DNA from: Dimorphilus gyrociliatus
Lineage: Eukaryota; Annelida; Polychaeta; Dinophilidae
Reading direction: 5' to 3'
Assembly (NCBI GenBank): GCA_904063045.1
Contig: CAJFCJ010000013.1
Coordinates: 974,156 to 1,038,155 of the forward strand
DNA: 64,000 bases
Part shown: in pieces, positions 35,934-48,851 of the stretch
How the letters are laid out: each line of letters opens with the position of its first letter
Position numbering within the stretch: position 1 is the stretch's first letter
Position numbers and translations under genes: made by a program
Notes under the pieces: model-generated
What the model was told of the DNA's origin: nothing
The model's database searches: none
The model's input: only the letters and a program-made list of their open reading frames with translations

Positions 35934-38900
35934 CTATAAGGCAAAAGAATAGGATAAGATAAGATCAGAATTACTTTATGGATATAATGTATATAGTATT
36001 TGAAATCCTACGTCATCTGCGCAGAGCATTCCGACGTCGCTATCTTTCTTCCAGTTGTCACTTTTCTCCATGAGAACAATTTGAGTTTTTACTTTTAATT
36101 GTTTTTTTGAATATAGAAAAAGTTCTTTGCAAATTCGGCTTTTGAGAAAATGATCCGACATCAAAAATAGAATATCTTTAGCTTCTTTCAATGTTAAAAT
36201 TGTATTCTGAATATTCGACTCGCAGCTTTCGTCCACCATTTTGCTGTATCAGTAAAATACGAAAAAGTATTAATTGCAAATGTTATCCGACTGCAAAACT
36301 AACATTGAGACTCCGGAATTCTTGATTTCATTTGATATAATTTTGAATGTATTTTCAAACGTCTGATTGTTTAAATCTTTCGATGAGAATAAGAATACAA
36401 CGTATGTATCGAACTGTGAACGTAGCTTTCTTAGATTTCTTACATCATTTTCCAAATGGAAATCGAAATCGCTTGTCGTTTCTGGAGGAAGCATTCCTGT
36501 TCGTCGAAAGGAAACACAATTGCGCATTGGAGAATAATCTTAATCAAGCAATTCCTTTATTTATTTATTACCTTTGAGTTCAGTAATAGAAAGTGTGTGG
36601 AAATTATCGGTACATTGGAGGAAAGGAATTTTCAAATCTATAGCCCTTTTTATTCTTGTGTAGGGTATAAGGCAAGGGTCTGTTGAACCCTGATGAATAC
36701 ATTCTTTACAGGAGATATAGCAGTCGTATTTCACTCCGACGAATGTTTCTTGGATAAGATTTTTGAATATATCATAAACAAGGAAAAGTATATTATCTGG
36801 TTGAGGTCCTCGTGCATCTATAACTATTGTATGCTCACTATGGGAGATAATATTTATCAGTTAATGGTTTTTATTGTTAGAAATTGTTATACATACTCAT
36901 TTTTCAATAAAACTCCTCTATGGCGATTTTTCACAAGAAACGAACCATTTTTCCACATGTTTGTATCATCACTGAACTGATAGAGACGAACCTGAGCTCT
37001 GTTACATAAACCTGAGGGGAGATAGTCAAAATTGAAAACCATTTTTGTTCGAATTTCGTTGTCTGACAGCTGGCTTTTAAAGAATTGTTCCAAGGACTAA
37101 AGGATTGCAAGAGTAAAGCGCTATACTATAAGTATAATTATTTCGGATAAATTTTACCGTTGGTTCATCTATTGTTAGTAAACATGGAATCAGGCTCGCT
37201 TTTTCACCTTTGAGTGGAAACGTTAAATCAAACTCTTCTGTTAGTTTTAGAAGCCATGTATGTAGTTCTTCCTGATATTTCTCCTTTGGCCATATCCTCT
37301 TGAAATCTTGATGCAGTAGTTTTCCGTCCTATAAGAAATAATTTATTTTGTTTTTTTTTTCATAAATTCATTCATTTATTCTCACTTTAATGGTATTTTG
37401 TCGAACTGATATAAGACAAGCCATCACATCAATAATCCATTGAGGGTTAATAATAATTTTAGATTTAAGAAACTCATTTTGAAAATGTTGAATTGATCCT
37501 AATTCGTGTAAGAATTCAGTGGCTTGAAAAATCTGCAAAAATTCAAAAAGTTGTCTAAAATCTATAAAAGGATTATTTATAGATAATTACCTCCCATGTA
37601 TCAATTATTCCACATTCGTTTGCAAGTTTACAAACTTTGTCTATGTCTAACAAGTTATCTGCATTTTTCTTGTTTTTTTCACTGTATGAGATACATTTTT
37701 TTTAAAGGATGAAAATTTCAATTGCATAACTTACTTAATGAGTTTCTTTTCAAATTCCAGATATGCAACAGGTATTTTCTCATCCATATACTTTTCCTTT
37801 ATTGTTTCAGTAATTAAATCATTAATCAATTCTTGAATACCCTTATATTGAAAAATTCGTTATAGAGCATACAATGTTTCAGTTTGACTCCATACCTGTC
37901 CACTAATGGTAGAAACATAATGGAATCCTGAAATTTGTGGAAATGATTCTTTCAAGTCTTCAACAGGAAGTTCAGATATTTCCACCTGTTGTAATTTGAT
38001 ATTTAATAACAGTACATTACATTATAGAAGAAAATTTTGAAATAAATATCTATTCTACCAACCTCATCGACGTGCGAGCCTATAATGAAAATAGGGGATT
38101 TTGGCGCGTGACAGGCTATTGAACTCAACCAGAATTTCAATCCTGAATGTTCGTAACCACTTCTCATGTTCCACAATAGAAAATATATTGCCCTATTCGT
38201 TAGGAAAAATTGATGAGTATTATAATATACTTCTTGCCCTGCGAAATCCCATATTGAATATTCTATCGAGTTAATTTTCCATGTTTTAATATCAATTCCA
38301 TCTGTAACATCTGGTAATGTTTCTTCCGATTCTGTATCTTCTTCCGATTGTGTCATTTTGCGAATTAAACTAGTTTTACCGGCTCCTCCAAGTCCAACTA
38401 GCATCAGTTTTGTCCTTCTACACTCAACTGATCCTTCATGTAATCTTCTCATATAGCCCATAATAACCGCCTCTCCTTTGCTAGCAATTTCTCTTGGTGG
38501 TGTTTTTAGCGAAGGACAGCCATTTAATTTCAATGTTCGAATAGGTAAGTAGCATATCTCCGGATTGATCTCCTCAAGGACTAAGTTGTGCGATAGATCC
38601 AAGAATCTTAAACTTTTCAGAAATTTAATACCACCATCTAAAACTTTAAATGACTGGTACGATAAATCTAAGTGAGTAAGCTTTCCTATAGAAATTTCAT
38701 TCTTTAACTGAGAAAGAGGAGAGGAAGTCATATGAGGTATTTTTTTATAGAGTTTAGCACAAAATGCTGCTTTTTCATCAGCATCATAGATATAAGTAGT
38801 ATTCTTTATGGCACAACTTGAAAACAAAGATTCTAAATCTTTCATTGTAAGATTAATAGCAGAAAAAATTCCTTCATACTCTTCTCGATAATCGCTGAGG

Positions 38901-41900
38901 GTCTTTAAGGTTACGTTTCCTTTTATTGAAGGATAGTGAAAAGAATTCAGGAAACAAGATTTTAGATTGTAAAGTTTGAAGATAACACTCGGAAATTCTC
39001 TGAAAATATTATTTTTCACTGATAATTTCTCCAAGTGCACTAAGTTTGATAGCTCGTCCGGTAATTGATTAATTGGCATTCCATCAATATCAAGTCTAAT
39101 AAGATATTTCAGTTTAGTTATGCTTTGAGGAAATTCAGTTAAGGAACTTTTTTCAATTGTTATTGTCAATAAAGTTTGGACTGATTTATGGAACGATTGA
39201 TAAAATTGCTCGTTTACATTTGATAGCGTTAAAAAGAGTAGCGTGTCATCCGAAATTGTTTTCCAAACACTACTTGAACTAACATTAGGTGAGTTTACTT
39301 TAACATGCAAATCACAAGCTTTTACATCAAGTTGAAATTGGTCTTTCATATTCGTTTCAATGGTTTTCAACATCTATGAAATGATTTATAAGAATAAAAC
39401 TAATTAAATTTGAATAAAATTATACCATTTCAATATTATCTTCTGATAAATTTTTCGTATATCCAGTATTCAGTGCCAAAATACAGAAATAACTTTTCAA
39501 TTGAGCGAACAAAGGTAAGAGAAAGGAAAAGTAGAAATCTTCTGATACCTGAACGAAACAAGATTATTAAACAAAATCATTGAAGAATTCAGCATAAACA
39601 ATTACAATCATATCTGGACTTAGGAAACGAGCTATGTTTAACATCATAATTTTTTTCATTGTATCTGATGTAATTGGTAGTTTTCTTGGAAATTTTTGCA
39701 TTATATGTTTCATCGGCTGTTTTGCAAAATCTGAACTATCGGAGCATATTGGGTATAGAGATGCCGACTTTAAGTCCACCATATTCTTTAGTAATGGAGG
39801 AATATTTTCTAGTTGATTGGGAATTAGAAAAGATCCTCTTATCAACTTTTCTGGAGAGTTATTCTTGATGTATGATAAGAAAGGTTTCAAGTTCATATTC
39901 AGATAGTCTTAAAATTAAACTTCAGTATTATACAGTATAACAAAATACGAAAATTGATGTTCAATTAAATCTTACATTGTTTAGAAATTTTGTCGTAAGT
40001 TCTCTCATTTAATACCTCGGGTTGAAATAATGAGAAACTATCGGCTGTCTTTAATTTTTCAATGAGACTTGGAGAGGCAAAAGGCCTATTTAGAAAAATG
40101 GAAATTTTCTGTGCAAGTTCTGAACTTTCTGGGAAAAACAAACAAATATTACAAAGAAACAGATAATAGAAATTCAAGTTAAATAACTAACTTGAAGCAT
40201 CTTGTACTAAGGCTTTAAAACTGTCAAAGTCAACCCAATCGGGATATTTATCTGTGTTGTACTTAATCAAAATTTGATTTTCCTTTACATCAACTATTTA
40301 TAGAATATGAAAGTATATTATCATCTATTAAAGATTAAAACGTTCCAAAGAGCACTTACTAATATAAATTTGTCTCTTTTTCGAAATGAAGATCATTCCG
40401 GGCATTAATTTTTCAGTTGAAGACTTGAACTGTCTATCCTTTAAGTAAAAGATAAAAATTTAGTCCCTAAAACAAAAAATCACTTATATTTTTTTACTGG
40501 AAAGTATGTAAAGTCAATCGATGTGAGCTTATGATTCAAGTAAATACTGTATTCCATATTTTCAATAGATATCCTTTCCAGAAGGATCTTGTTCAAATAT
40601 ATCATTAAATTTAATTTAGAAGTCTGTTTTTAATAAACAAATGCATTATTTTAAAAGTTAAAACCAATGTAAATAGATCAGAAAATACTGACAGTGCGAA
40701 GAAATACCGGAAATTTGAATTTAATTTCCAGTGTAGAATACTTCCGAAGACATAATTTCCTTTTAGTATATTCTCCAGAGCCAGTTTGAAATGAATACGA
40801 ATCTTTTCGAATTGAGAAAATCGTCTCATCACTAAAGGAGTTAGAGGTTAGTTAAAAGAGATATATCCAACAATAAATTTATTATATACCCTTCTTTTCT
40901 GTAAAAAAGAAAAACAAGGGAAAATTAATTATGAACAAGATTTCATTAACATCAAAACATTTACTCAATTTTAAAAAACTCTTTCTCATCGACACCTTCA
41001 ATATTTGAAAAGGATATAGAATTAATATTTGATAAGTAAAGCTTTCTTGGAAATGATATTAAGTTTCCATATCTTCTTGTTTTAGTTTGAGTAAACTCTT
41101 CAGAAAATGACGGTTTCAATTCCTTATACATTTGGGTAATCAATGTATATCTATCAAATGATCGTATTTCCATTGATTCAAACAGTTTTTCGTTTCCTTG
41201 ACTAATAAAATTATTATCGACTGTTCAAAGTTAAATATTAAGAAAATATTAATGCCCTTTTTATAAAGTTGGATAAAACGTACAAAAATCCGAATTTTCT
41301 TTCTGTTCATTTGGTTTCTTGCCCCAAGGAGTAGTCAATATTTTCTAATTGAAATTTAATTTTAATATTCTATTTTTAGATATCATATTTTATCTTACCG
41401 AATAGAATACTGAAGATTTGAACAAAGCGTACTCTATCAATAAAGAAATTTCAGCTGAGATTATAGCTAAAAGCGAAGGAGCTTCATCAACATCTAAGGT
41501 TCTTGATAAAAGCAAAATATTTGACTCGTCGAAATGAATGTCCACTTCAACTGGTCCAGAATGGAAAATAACTCTCTTTTGAGATAATTCAATAAAAGTA
41601 ACAATTCCCAGTTTTATTTCATAAACTGCATGAATTAAATAAGTAATCATGGAGCTAACCGATCCGGTGAAGTTTGTTTCGCATTTATAGCAGATGTCTA
41701 TTTGCGTTAATCCTTCAACATCCTACAAATTGAATGATAAACATTTATGTTTTGTAAAGTTGCATTAAAACCTTATTATATTCTTCTCTCCTCGATATAC
41801 TTGGTAAATTATGACAAAATATAACAACATCGTTCGACAATCCTAGTACAACGCCAATATCTTTTAGAATTTCCAAACCGTTTTTAATCTGAAAGTAATT

Positions 41901-43253
41901 ATTTATTATTGACTTATACTTTTCATTTTATTCAAAACAACAAATGGATTCTTTATATTGGAAAAATAGCTTTGCGCATTTTCACAGATGATCGTCTCTC
42001 TTTGTAAAAAATATAGCCATGCTTGAACATCATCATTACAATGAATGGATGACGAATTCAATTTATGAAAAGCTTTTGATAACCACTTAGGATCAACTAT
42101 TATCCAATCGTCTCTTTTAAAACGCTTGAAAAGAATAACTTCTCCCTTGAAAAATATTTCCTATACAATTAAACCCTAAAAGTACATTGAACTTACTATG
42201 GAATGTAGAAATTTTAAAGCTTTAAAATAAGGAAATCTGTGAACTTTAATTTGCTTCTTCTCAAATTCATCTTCATCATTGAAACCTTTCAGCTATTGAG
42301 AAACACATGTAATCGATATTTCACGCAACAAAAACATTTTATATAAATACATAATCGACTGACGATTCTTCCAAACGGGCAACTTCAAAAGTTTTAAACT
42401 TTTCCGGGGGAATCCTTAAATCCTTAAATACAGCGGCATGCTTTTCAATCACCTCTAAAGTTTCTGTATTACGTAGAATTTTCTCTTAATATATATCTTT
42501 TGCAAGAGAAGAAATCTATTATTACCATTTAATAGATCATCTAAGGAAATGATGTCTATAATATCATTCAGTGGTATAAAACCTTCATGATTAACGAAAA
42601 CATCTTTCATTTTCTCCTTAAATTTTCCTACTGCTAAACTTTCATACTAAAAAAAAAATAACTGTTTAACATTTAGTCCATATAACATTTATCACATTTT
42701 ATCATACATTTAGAGAGGCATCCATCTCTTTTGCTTTATCAAAGCTCTTTTCAATTTCCTTCCAAAGCTAAAAAAAACAAAACAGAAAATCATCTCATCG
42801 TCGTCGATTTTATTAAATCTTTTCATGTTATTCTTAACCTCTTTATTCCCTATCTTCTTTGAGTCTATAAATTTCCAATTCTTTTCCCCATTCTCCGCCA
42901 TTTTTCTTAATAATTCCCACAGTCCAATTAGGTTGTGTAGATTATTCTGATCATTGAATTCCATGTTGGATAATTCGTCGGCGCTATTAAAGAATCAAAG
43001 AATCATTAGATGAAGGTTGCAGATAAAGGTTTGTAGTTGTTTTCGTTTACCTCGTCAATTTCTCTATCAATTTTCCTAGGCTTTCTACCTTTGAATTGAT
43101 GAGAGAATGAATTTTCTCATCCAACAATTTCTCATCGATTTTTGACTGTTGAAATCCTAAAAATAGCACATAAGGCTTCCAATTTGGTTTCAAATTCTGA
43201 AATATTTCAAAAATTATCCTCCAAACGTTTTCTCGCTTCTCATCTCTACTCAT
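34521..43253 (-). CDS. ROCO-TIR-TIR protein, copy B
   Basis: Paralogue of copy A in the same architecture and strand, 23.5-23.7 kb away. Firm exons: 43253-43051, 42983-42839, 42767-42708 (death-fold); a COR-like set at about 42,150-41,399 (DDWIIVDPKWLSKAFHKL; GPVEVDIHFDESN; last exon ends at 41399); 39373-38063 (LRR-Roc); COR exons about 37,980-36,572; 36538-36292 and 36243-36012 (TIR1); 35933-34521 (TIR2 plus tail). The P-loop GGAGKTS, DFAGQE and the TIR2 C-x-x-E glutamate are kept; the G4-like element reads SHVD instead of TQID. Identity to A is near-perfect in death-fold, Roc and TIR blocks and low elsewhere. I did not phase every middle exon here, so the exact protein length is uncertain. 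Confidence 0.78.
38063..39373 (-). CDS. LRR-Roc exon of ROCO copy B
   Basis: 437 codons, phase 0 at both ends, acceptor directly before ATG TTG AAA. LRRs include LKYLIRLDIDGMPINQLPDE and LTHLDLSYQSFKVLDGG. They are only about 40-50% identical to copy A by eye. The following Roc segment, from EGSVECRRTKLMLVGLGGAG to WLSSIACHAP, is identical in protein to copy A. The switch from diverged to identical sequence occurs within the exon near 38,450. Confidence 0.85.
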
Positions 43254-43647
43254 TTATCTTTGCTCTAAACAAAATGAAATATCTCACTTTTTGCAGAATT
43301 GATATGATAACGTCGAAAAAGAAGTTTGATGTTACGTCTCCATCTCCATTCACGTTGAATGGAACGATAATGGAGGATCTTTGAGCGGAGATAAGCGAAG
43401 AGTATTCCTGTGGAATAGTGAAATAAATAGAGGAAAATTGAAACTACTAGAGAGGAGGATGAAGAGGATCAATTACTTCAAATAAATCATAAAAGATCCA
43501 ATCGCCATGAGTAAAAACTTGAAATGGATTTGTAGTTGTTTCCATTTTAGAAGAAAGTAGCAAAGATTGAAAATTTAGTCGCTTCTTCTCATTTTCTTTT
43601 TCATACATTGGCTTCATATGAAAAATTATCGCTTTTTTAGTTTTAAC
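42706..43647. repeat. 942-bp block identical to 19039-19980
   Basis: Copy-B member of the apparent conversion tract: ROCO exons 1-3, spacer and last exon of gene X. Confidence 0.85.
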
Positions 43648-45237
43648 AAAGGCAATTTTGTTTGGAGATAATTCAACTGTGTAAAATATAATACTGTAAC
43701 TATTTATGAATATAACAATAATAATTCTAAATTCTTAGTTACTCAATTTTTGATGCTGTGGAAGAAATGGATCAAGAAATGGATCAATTATTTTCAAATG
43801 TTCTTCCTTAGATTCGTTTTTAGACGTAGGTATACATGTAGTCTGATTTATCTGTTTTCACAAATTATTGTTTCAATAAGAATAATAGCATCAACTTTAT
43901 TTACAGAAATATATTTTTTCATATTTCTAAAGATTTTTCTATTTTTAATAAAATCAATGCTCCAAGAAGACAAACTGTTGTTGTTATCTAGTGATACCTT
44001 TGAAGGAATATCAAAAAAAAATATTTATTAATATTAAAAGATATAGACTAATGTTATTTTTTACCGATTTAATACTTATCGAGAATTCATTTATCCAATA
44101 AATACTCCAATCTGTTATATTCGAACAATTCTTTAGTCGTAGTACAATTTTAGAAAGTTTTAGCTATTTTCAAAATTATCAATTAGTATAGTACAGAATT
44201 GTAGCCATATTATTACGTTAGATTTATCTGACGGTGTCTGCTTGCTCAAATATAGTAATGCAAAAAAACAATCATTTAAAGAAGACATATTTTCGAATTT
44301 CAACGATAGTGTCATTTCTGATGAAAGGCTTTTCAAAGGATTCTGAATGTTTATATAACATGTTTTATAAACCAAATATATAATAATAATTGTCATACCA
44401 TATAAGACGTCGAAACAAGACAGTGTAAAGGTATTTTATTTCTTGGAAAGTAATTTAGTTTATTTAAATTGACGACATTTAATTTCTCTAAATCACTTGT
44501 CAAGTCTTCAAGTGAACGAAGTTGAGAATATGAAAACACCATTAACTTAGTTTGATACAATTTAACTATAGGAGAACATACCTGTTTTTTCTACCATCAT
44601 ATCCATTTGCTCTTCAACTTAATATATAGTTTATTATATAACAAAGAGTGAATAAAAAAATAAATTAACTCTTACCAAAAAGATCATCCACATTATCATT
44701 ATCATTTGGAGGTGCATTTGAGATGTCAAAGCTATCGTCCATATTCTCATTCGCCTGAGAATTAATAAAAAAATCGCTAAAGATGTCAGAGCTATCGTAT
44801 ATTGAGTCTTCATCGCTTAGATCTGTTGAGGACTGTAATCCCAATATTGTTTGTTGTTGCTGTTGTAGAATTCCTTGACTGTTTTGCTGAAGTGCTTGAG
44901 GTGGTGGAAGCAGTATGTCCCCCAGTTGTTGCCTGTTTTGCTGAACTGCTGGAGATGATGACACCACTATGTTTCCTAATCGTCGCCTATTTTGTGTCTG
45001 CTGTGGCGTAATTCCACTCTGCATTTCTGTATTTTGTACTGCTTGATGTGGCAGCAAAAAATTTAGCTCATCTATATTTTCGTCAAGTTGCTGCTGCTCC
45101 TGTTCCGGTATTGGTGGTGTAATTTCGTTATACATTTCTGTATTTTGCGCTGCTTGATGTGGCAGCAAAAAATTCAGTTCATCTATATTTTCGTCAAGAG
45201 TTAAAACTCTCTTTTCTTCAGAATTTTCGTCACTCAT
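43447..45237 (-). CDS. Gene X copy B
   Basis: Exon 1 is 45237-44676 (ATG 45237) and encodes a Gln/Asn/Asp-rich N-terminus absent from copy A. It contains a 22-residue repeat (LDENIDELNFLLPHQAAQNT and LDENIDELNFLLPHQAVQNT), poly-Gln and an acidic segment. A 36-nt exon 44617-44582 follows, then one at about 44,570-44,400 (FPRNKIPLHC, shared with copy A), one at about 44,340-44,160, one at about 44,155-44,065 (NITDWSIYWINEFS, compare A: DDWSIYWIGKIS), others, and the shared last exon with TAG at 43447. The fold is unknown. It sits 193 bp upstream of ROCO-B, as in copy A. Confidence 0.6.
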
Positions 45238-46544
45238 ACTTTATAATTATCAATTATCGTTATATTCCTAAAGAAAATCCATTATAAATAGTTTAAAGTT
45301 GTCAATACGAATATATTTTTAAAATAATATTTTCTTTTGAAGCATCATATTATAATAATAGAAATATTATACAACGATGATTTTGATTTTCCGAGAACTT
45401 TTCCTATAGATTTAATATTTATACTTATTCTACAGATTCAATACTTATTGGAAAAAGTAAAACATTCAGCATAGCAACTGAAAATGGCGGGATAATAACT
45501 ACCAGATTATTTAGTTCACTTAATTAATTAATTATAGTAATAAAATCATAATTATATAATTTATAGTACTATATGTTAATAGTTACATTTAGATGTGAAT
45601 GCACTTTTCAAAGCTACTTTTTACACAATTAAATCGATTTTTTTGGAGACATCATCAACGATTAGATCTTAATAATAAACTTTTCATATTTTCTTTATAT
45701 TTGACTGGAAATAAATAGTGTTCAATATCATACGTCTCCTTTTTGTAGGCATGCGCAAACTAATTGATTTTTCCTAAACGACCATGTGTTTATGAGCTTT
45801 ATACCTACATTATCGTCCTCAAATAACCGCCAACTGAATGTTTAGGCCTAATTTATAATTAAATCATATTTATAAGATGAATTTATTAAATTATTAGTTT
45901 CATCAATTTTAAATGCAAAAATTGTGATTTTATATGTCAATTATATAATATTTTCATAATAACTCGAGAAACATTTCTATAAGTTAATAATAGTCTTATT
46001 CTATTTTAAATAAACAGGAAATTATTTCGAATAAGGAAGTCTTGTCTCTCAAACATCTAATTAATTCAAATGAAATAGTGAAACGGACAATAAACATTCA
46101 AAAAGTTCAATTTTTAATGAAGCTGCCAATTTATCAACTGCCACTTACCTCCTTCATTTTGTCTACAATTACCAATACAACTGTACATCTTTCATTGATT
46201 TAACAGCAATAGCTGTATTGTTTGTAAAGCCAACCTTTAATTGGAGATATGTTTCATTCGATGATCAAAGATCAAGGATCTCTTCAAGTTGCAAACAACG
46301 AGATCTTATATAGATATTATTAAATCGCAAAACGATAGAAAATACTAATGCGTAATATATCTTTTATTTAAGTAAATGAAGCGAAAGAAAACACCATATA
46401 TCCCTTTAATCATTAATCACTATGTATAAAATCAAACTAACGTTGCAGATGAGCTGCGATAGACATAACTAAATATAGAAACTTAAACTCAACAAGTTGA
46501 ACAAGCACAATTAATAAGTTAAAATTGCACTATGGATTATCTAT
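45238..46544. other. Intergenic, AT-rich
   Basis: No coding exon or RNA gene seen between gene X copy B and the transposase. Confidence 0.55.
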
Positions 46545-47528
46545 TTAATAGTCTAACAGCTCTCCGTTGCCTGAAATCACATTCGAAAGTCTATCTCTAA
46601 AGGACAGTACAAATAATTTGCAATGATCCTCGTTGAGTGACTCCCAAGCCTCGAAGATAGCTTGCTTTAGGTCATCTGTAGACTTGAACTTTCTTCCGTT
46701 TCTGTAAACGCACTTTGCCAACATTCCCCAGTACTTTTCGGCCAGGTTGAGATCAGGAGATTTCAGAGGCCAAGAAATTCTGGAGATTTCCTTCTCCATC
46801 AGATACTGCTTTGTCAGTCTTGACCTCAGTGGGGTATCGCTTCCGTGCAGAAAAATGAAATCATCTCCGTATAGACGGTGTGCTGCTGGAAGAAACTGGT
46901 CTTCAAAAAGTTCTATATACTTATCTGCTTTCTTTGTACGATTAACAACAATAAGGGGGAGTAGTCCTTTATAAGACACACCTCCCCATATTAGTACTGA
47001 AGATGATCCTGCACGCTTTCTCGAAAACATTGGGTCATTAGTTCTGAGGTCATGCCAGAAAAAGCCAATTCCATCAGGACCGTCCAAATTAAAACGCTTT
47101 TGACCCATAAAAATAACTCTATCCCATCTTTGAAACGCTAAAAGTTCTTTACAAAATTTGACTCTGTTCCGATGGTCTTTTGAACATAGCGAGGGCTTAA
47201 CATTGACAACAAGGGTTTTCTGTTTCTCCTCATTTAGAACCCTTTGAATGGTCCTTAAGCTCCCATCTAACTTATATTGTTCCTTCAATTGAGCAGCCGT
47301 CTTTTTAGTATTAATGGAAGCCCTTATAATTTCCAAAACGTTTTCGCCATGAATCTTTTTACGACCGCATCTCTTCTGATTTTCTTCATAGTGAGGATTT
47401 TTCAGAAACCTTAATATAGTCGAATGGTGACGATTAATTTGTACTGCAATTTGTCTTGCTGAAGAGCGTGACTTATTTAGCTTTATAGCTAACTGTTCAC
47501 GAGAGGATAATCTCGCTCCACGTGCCAT
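46545..47528 (-). mobile_element. Tc3-like (Tc1/mariner) transposase, intact frame, altered catalytic triad
   Basis: 327-aa uninterrupted frame with ATG at 47528. The N-terminal bipartite HTH (residues about 1-60, LSSREQLAIKLNKSRSSARQ and HHSTILRFLKNP), the second HTH (SLRTIQRVL) and the catalytic core are all recognisable (KRFNLDGPDGIGFFWHD; SVLIWGGVSYKGLLPLIVV; WPLKSPDLNLAEKYWG). At the three acidic sites the family has DEK, QDN and E; here they read Gly142 (FMGQKRF), Gly229 (LHGSD) and Glu264, with the normal 34-residue gap between the last two. It is probably unable to catalyse transposition. No clear terminal inverted repeats were found by eye. Confidence 0.85.
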
Positions 47529-48851
47529 GTTAATTTACTAAGTGCACACTACGCATTTCCTATTAAATACCTAGTACCTAGCACAGCTGTGAAAACTACT
47601 CAGTCGATTAGGCCAATTTATGATACTTCGCTTTGAGGTAAATACAAGTGAATAGTACAAAAATCTAATAGGCCTAATTGTTTTTAAGAGTACATTGTTT
47701 ATCATTTGAAACTGGAGACCGTTAGGTTGGTTCCATTCCAACCGTCAAACGGAACCTCTAATTATTAACTTTAAACCAGAAAGGATAGATTCGTAAATAA
47801 AAAAAAATATCCAACTGCAAAAGAGATTTCAAGACCGAAAAAGCCGTAAAATTAGCAAATGATCTAAAATTATTTAGATTCAAGGAGAAAAGAAAAATGA
47901 GAGAGAGAGAGTATGATGATACGACGATGACGCAAGGACAAAAACACATTGAGCATGAATCTTGGCCTTTTTTATTTAACGGCAAAAAGATCAACTCCTT
48001 TCTTTTTATAAAACTAAAAAGTTTGAGACGTGTAACGTCATTTTTCCCCTTAGGCGTCTACTATTAAGAGCTAGGAGAATATATTATTCTTCAAAATATC
48101 TTTGACGCTAGAAAAAACAAACTGTACAAACTATCCCAACACATGTGATATACACATTAACACATAGACATAATTATTTATCATCAAACTATTAATAATA
48201 ATTTATTAAGATGTTTGTCTTTTAAATATTTTGTTTGCTTGTTTTCCAATAGAGGGAGTTTTTGTTTTTACAGTTGAATTTCATATATGTTATGTACATT
48301 ATACCGATTTAAAAGTCTACCCTATAGGATTAATCGTGCATAAAACTTTCACTGAAATTCAAACATCTATCAGTTGATGTTCACTTGAGGGCGAAATTTT
48401 GCCGAGGTAAAATGTCTTCAGCAATATTTTTTTTTCATTTAACAATTTTCAAAAATAATTTTGCAGTTTTTTCTATTTTTTTATTTTATCGACTTTTAAG
48501 ATTAATATATAATGGAAATTCTATTTTTAATAGTTTCTTTTTATATTCATCTTTTCATTTTCCGTCTAAGAGAAACGTTTAATCTTTTGGCAAAAAAAAA
48601 CCGTTTTTTTTGAATTTTCGAACGTTGAAAGTTACTTTTTTTTAAAAGTTTTTGACCTTTTTTATGGTCATTTTTGTAGTAATTTCATAGTTTTTCATTT
48701 AACAATAGACGCCACGTTTTTTCCTTTTCGGAAAAAGTAGATTTATACTTAGAAAAATTGACATTACTCAACGACTCTTTTTCCCCCTCATTATAGGGTA
48801 TTAAAGCGCGAAAGTTGACCAGCTACGTTGGACGTTCAAATAGATTGAATC
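47529..48851. other. Intergenic, no gene seen
   Basis: Contains the upstream flank of the transposase and the presumed promoter region of the integrase-derived gene. Poly-T/A runs are common at 48,400-48,760. No support for further genes. Confidence 0.5.
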
